Below are positions 4,301-5,781 of a DNA stretch of 5,781 nucleotides, piece after piece. The translations under genes and the position numbers were made by a program. The stretch's first letter is position 1, and each line of letters opens with the position of its first letter. The notes below the pieces were generated by a model. It made no database searches. It saw nothing but the letters and a program-made list of their open reading frames with translations, and was not told the DNA's origin. Source of the DNA: Acidimicrobiaceae bacterium (lineage in GTDB: Bacteria; Actinomycetota; Acidimicrobiia; Acidimicrobiales; Bog-793); assembly GCA_025463965.1 (NCBI GenBank), contig JAODBN010000040.1, positions 1 through 5,781 of the forward strand. The letters run 5' to 3'.

Positions 4301-5778
4301 GCCACCTCCAGCACAAGCTGCGGCACCAGCTCGTCCTCGACCTGCCCGCCCCGCCGCGCGAGCTGGCGCTTCTCGGCGAGCTTCTGGAGCATCAGCGGGT
4401 CGGTGCCGTATTCGCAGTACGGCCGGTAGCTGAGGACCGGCATCGTCTGGCCCGGTCGGTCGAGGCGGCCGTCGCCTTGGGTGTGCGGAGCGGGACTCCA
4501 GTCGAGCTCCCCGTGCACGGTCGTGTGACTGACGAACTGCAGACCGTCGAGCCCAGCACCGGAGCGCAGCGAGACGATCAGGATGCGGTGCTCGGCCTTC
4601 TCGATGAAGCTGTTCTTGTTGCGGTGCTTGGTCGCCGGCGACTCGGTGCCCGTGTACATCAGCGGGTGGAACTCGGCGAGCTGCTGCAGCCAGATGTCAT
4701 AGACCTCGCGGTGCCAGCCGAACAGCACGAGCTTGCTGACGCTGGGATCGGAGAGCAGCATCTTGCAGAGCCCCGCGACCGGCCCGGCCTTGGCGACGCC
4801 CGTGATTTTGCGCATGCGCATGTCGAACTCGCCGCTGGCCTGCATCAACTCGAAGGCTGAGCCTGAGCGTTCGACGATCTGGCGCGCGAGGGCTTCGGCG
4901 TCGGCCGCCAGGTGGTTGAACTCGTCGCCGTCGACGGCGACCTCGAAGGGCATCGGCAGCAGCCCCGGGAGGTTGATCCCGACCTCCTTCAGGGTGCGCT
5001 TCAGCACGATGCCGAGGTCGCGTAGGTAGCTGCCGAGCGCCGCCGGATCCTTGACCGCCTGCTTGCCGTTGCCGACCGGGACGCACCACTCGGCGTAGAA
5101 CTCGCGCCGTTCGCCGAGGATGCCCGGCGCTATGACACCGTCGATGATGTTGAAGATCTCGTCGCCGTAGTTGAACACCGGGGTCGCGGTCAGACCGGTT
5201 CGCAGAGCGGCAGTGTGTGCGATCTCACGCGCGGCGTTGTGCTTGTGCGTGCCGGCGTGGCGAAGTTCGTGGGCCTCCTCGAAGGCGACCGTCCGCACCT
5301 TCCCTCGCAGGTGATCGGCCCAGCCCGCCAGGCGGCCGTAGCTGATGATGAGCACGTCGGGGTCGTGGCCGTGCATCCCCCGCTTCGTCGCTGGGTCGTA
5401 CACGCGGCCGTTGGTGACGATGTGCCCGCGCAGCATCGGGAAGAACCGGTGCAGCTCGGCGAGCCACTGTTTCTGCAGGTGCGGCGGAGCAACCACGACG
5501 GCAGGTAGTAGATCGGGGTTCGCAAGCGCCGAGAGGATGCTCCCGGTCTTCATGGCACCGGTTTGGTCGAGCAGCAGCAGCTGCCCCGTCGTGGTCGCGA
5601 GAGCGGCTGCCTCCTTCTGGTGCGGGTACAGCGGGATCGCCGACTCAAGCTGACCAGCCGAGAGGTTGAGCTGACCGCCGGTGAGGATCTGCTCGACCGC
5701 GTTGCGCGTCTCCACCCGATCGCTCACCTGCGCCTCCAGGTGCTTGCGCGTGCGCCGGTTCATCTCCAGCGGGAACAT
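4297..5778 (-). CDS. SNF2-like superfamily 2 DNA helicase/translocase (5' end may lie outside window)
   Basis: Probable ATP-dependent DNA translocase or helicase acting on phage DNA during replication, recombination or repair. The 493 visible residues hold a full set of SF2/SNF2 motifs: a Q-motif-like YPHQ at 51-54, motif I as DQTGAMKT (71-78), motif Ia VVVAPPHLQKQW (94-105), motif II EEAH (167-170), motif III LTATP (196-200), motif V SLRSGAGLDGLQ (403-414) and motif VI QGDGRLDRPGQ (434-444) with both arginines R438 and R441. QxxGRxxRxGQ is the SNF2-type ending. Motif I has Met76 where the family normally has Gly, and motif II has Glu167 instead of Asp; Lys77, Thr78 and Glu168 are kept. The ATG at 5778 is the first in the window, but the frame stays open (CTG) to the edge, so the true start and its ribosome-binding site cannot be seen. 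The TGA stop overlaps the methyltransferase GTG start. The family call is firm; the exact DNA substrate is unknown. Confidence 0.93.
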   Translation of the reverse strand: MFPLEMNRRTRKHLEAQVSDRVETRNAVEQILTGGQLNLSAGQLESAIPLYPHQKEAAALATTTGQLLLLDQTGAMKTGSILSALANPDLLPAVVVAPPHLQKQWLAELHRFFPMLRGHIVTNGRVYDPATKRGMHGHDPDVLIISYGRLAGWADHLRGKVRTVAFEEAHELRHAGTHKHNAAREIAHTAALRTGLTATPVFNYGDEIFNIIDGVIAPGILGERREFYAEWCVPVGNGKQAVKDPAALGSYLRDLGIVLKRTLKEVGINLPGLLPMPFEVAVDGDEFNHLAADAEALARQIVERSGSAFELMQASGEFDMRMRKITGVAKAGPVAGLCKMLLSDPSVSKLVLFGWHREVYDIWLQQLAEFHPLMYTGTESPATKHRNKNSFIEKAEHRILIVSLRSGAGLDGLQFVSHTTVHGELDWSPAPHTQGDGRLDRPGQTMPVLSYRPYCEYGTDPLMLQKLAEKRQLARRGGQVEDELVPQLVLEVA

Positions 5779-5781
5779 CAG

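Noticed and set aside
1..5781. CRISPR array, tRNA or rRNA genes, insertion sequence, intrinsic terminators
   Set aside because: No regularly spaced repeats, no tRNA-like cloverleaf or CCA-ended element noticed, no transposase or terminal inverted repeats, and no GC hairpin followed by a T-run on the coding strand.

Overview
This GC-rich window carries genes on the minus strand only, so it reads from position 5781 down to position 1. Its content is a DNA-metabolism block followed by a run of tiny genes. Nearly every gene overlaps the next by 1 to 4 bases. The content and packing are typical of a tailed bacteriophage or prophage, and the composition and protein style suggest an actinobacterial (or similarly GC-rich) host. 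That host assignment is inference; no integrase, structural, lysis, rRNA or tRNA gene is visible to anchor it.

Region 5781-2601 holds three recognisable enzymes. First is an SNF2/superfamily 2 helicase-like ATPase, whose N-terminus may lie beyond the window edge. Next is a beta-class DNA methyltransferase with an internal Cys/His cluster. Third is a standalone VRR-NUC nuclease. Each is joined to the next by a GTGA stop/start overlap, so they are probably made from one message at coupled levels. The plausible common theme is remodelling, marking and cutting phage or host DNA during replication and recombination; a restriction-like role is possible but unproven.

Region 2604-1 holds a cascade of small proteins. 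In order these are a charged 62-aa protein, a Cys-rich 67-aa basic protein, a 106-aa protein with a probable small beta fold, a 126-aa protein resembling the phage domain DUF7694, a possible 14-aa minigene, a 60-aa helical protein, a 79-aa protein, two more Cys/His proteins (67 and 94 aa), a 92-aa helical protein, a possible 38-aa protein and a gene running off the left edge. Many of the starts have clear Shine-Dalgarno sequences; the others appear to rely on translational coupling.

The most interesting signals are: (1) departures from consensus in helicase motifs I and II; (2) the coupled helicase-methylase-nuclease trio; (3) two apparent gaps in the operon that are filled exactly by very short ORFs (14 and 38 codons) joined by stop/start overlaps; (4) a 16-bp repeated ribosome-binding segment and a 17-bp repeat that encodes the same N-terminal peptide in two adjacent genes, both pointing to mosaic exchange at gene starts; and (5) a concentration of small putative zinc-binding proteins. 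There is no non-coding stretch longer than about 105 bases, and if the 38-codon ORF is real there is essentially none.
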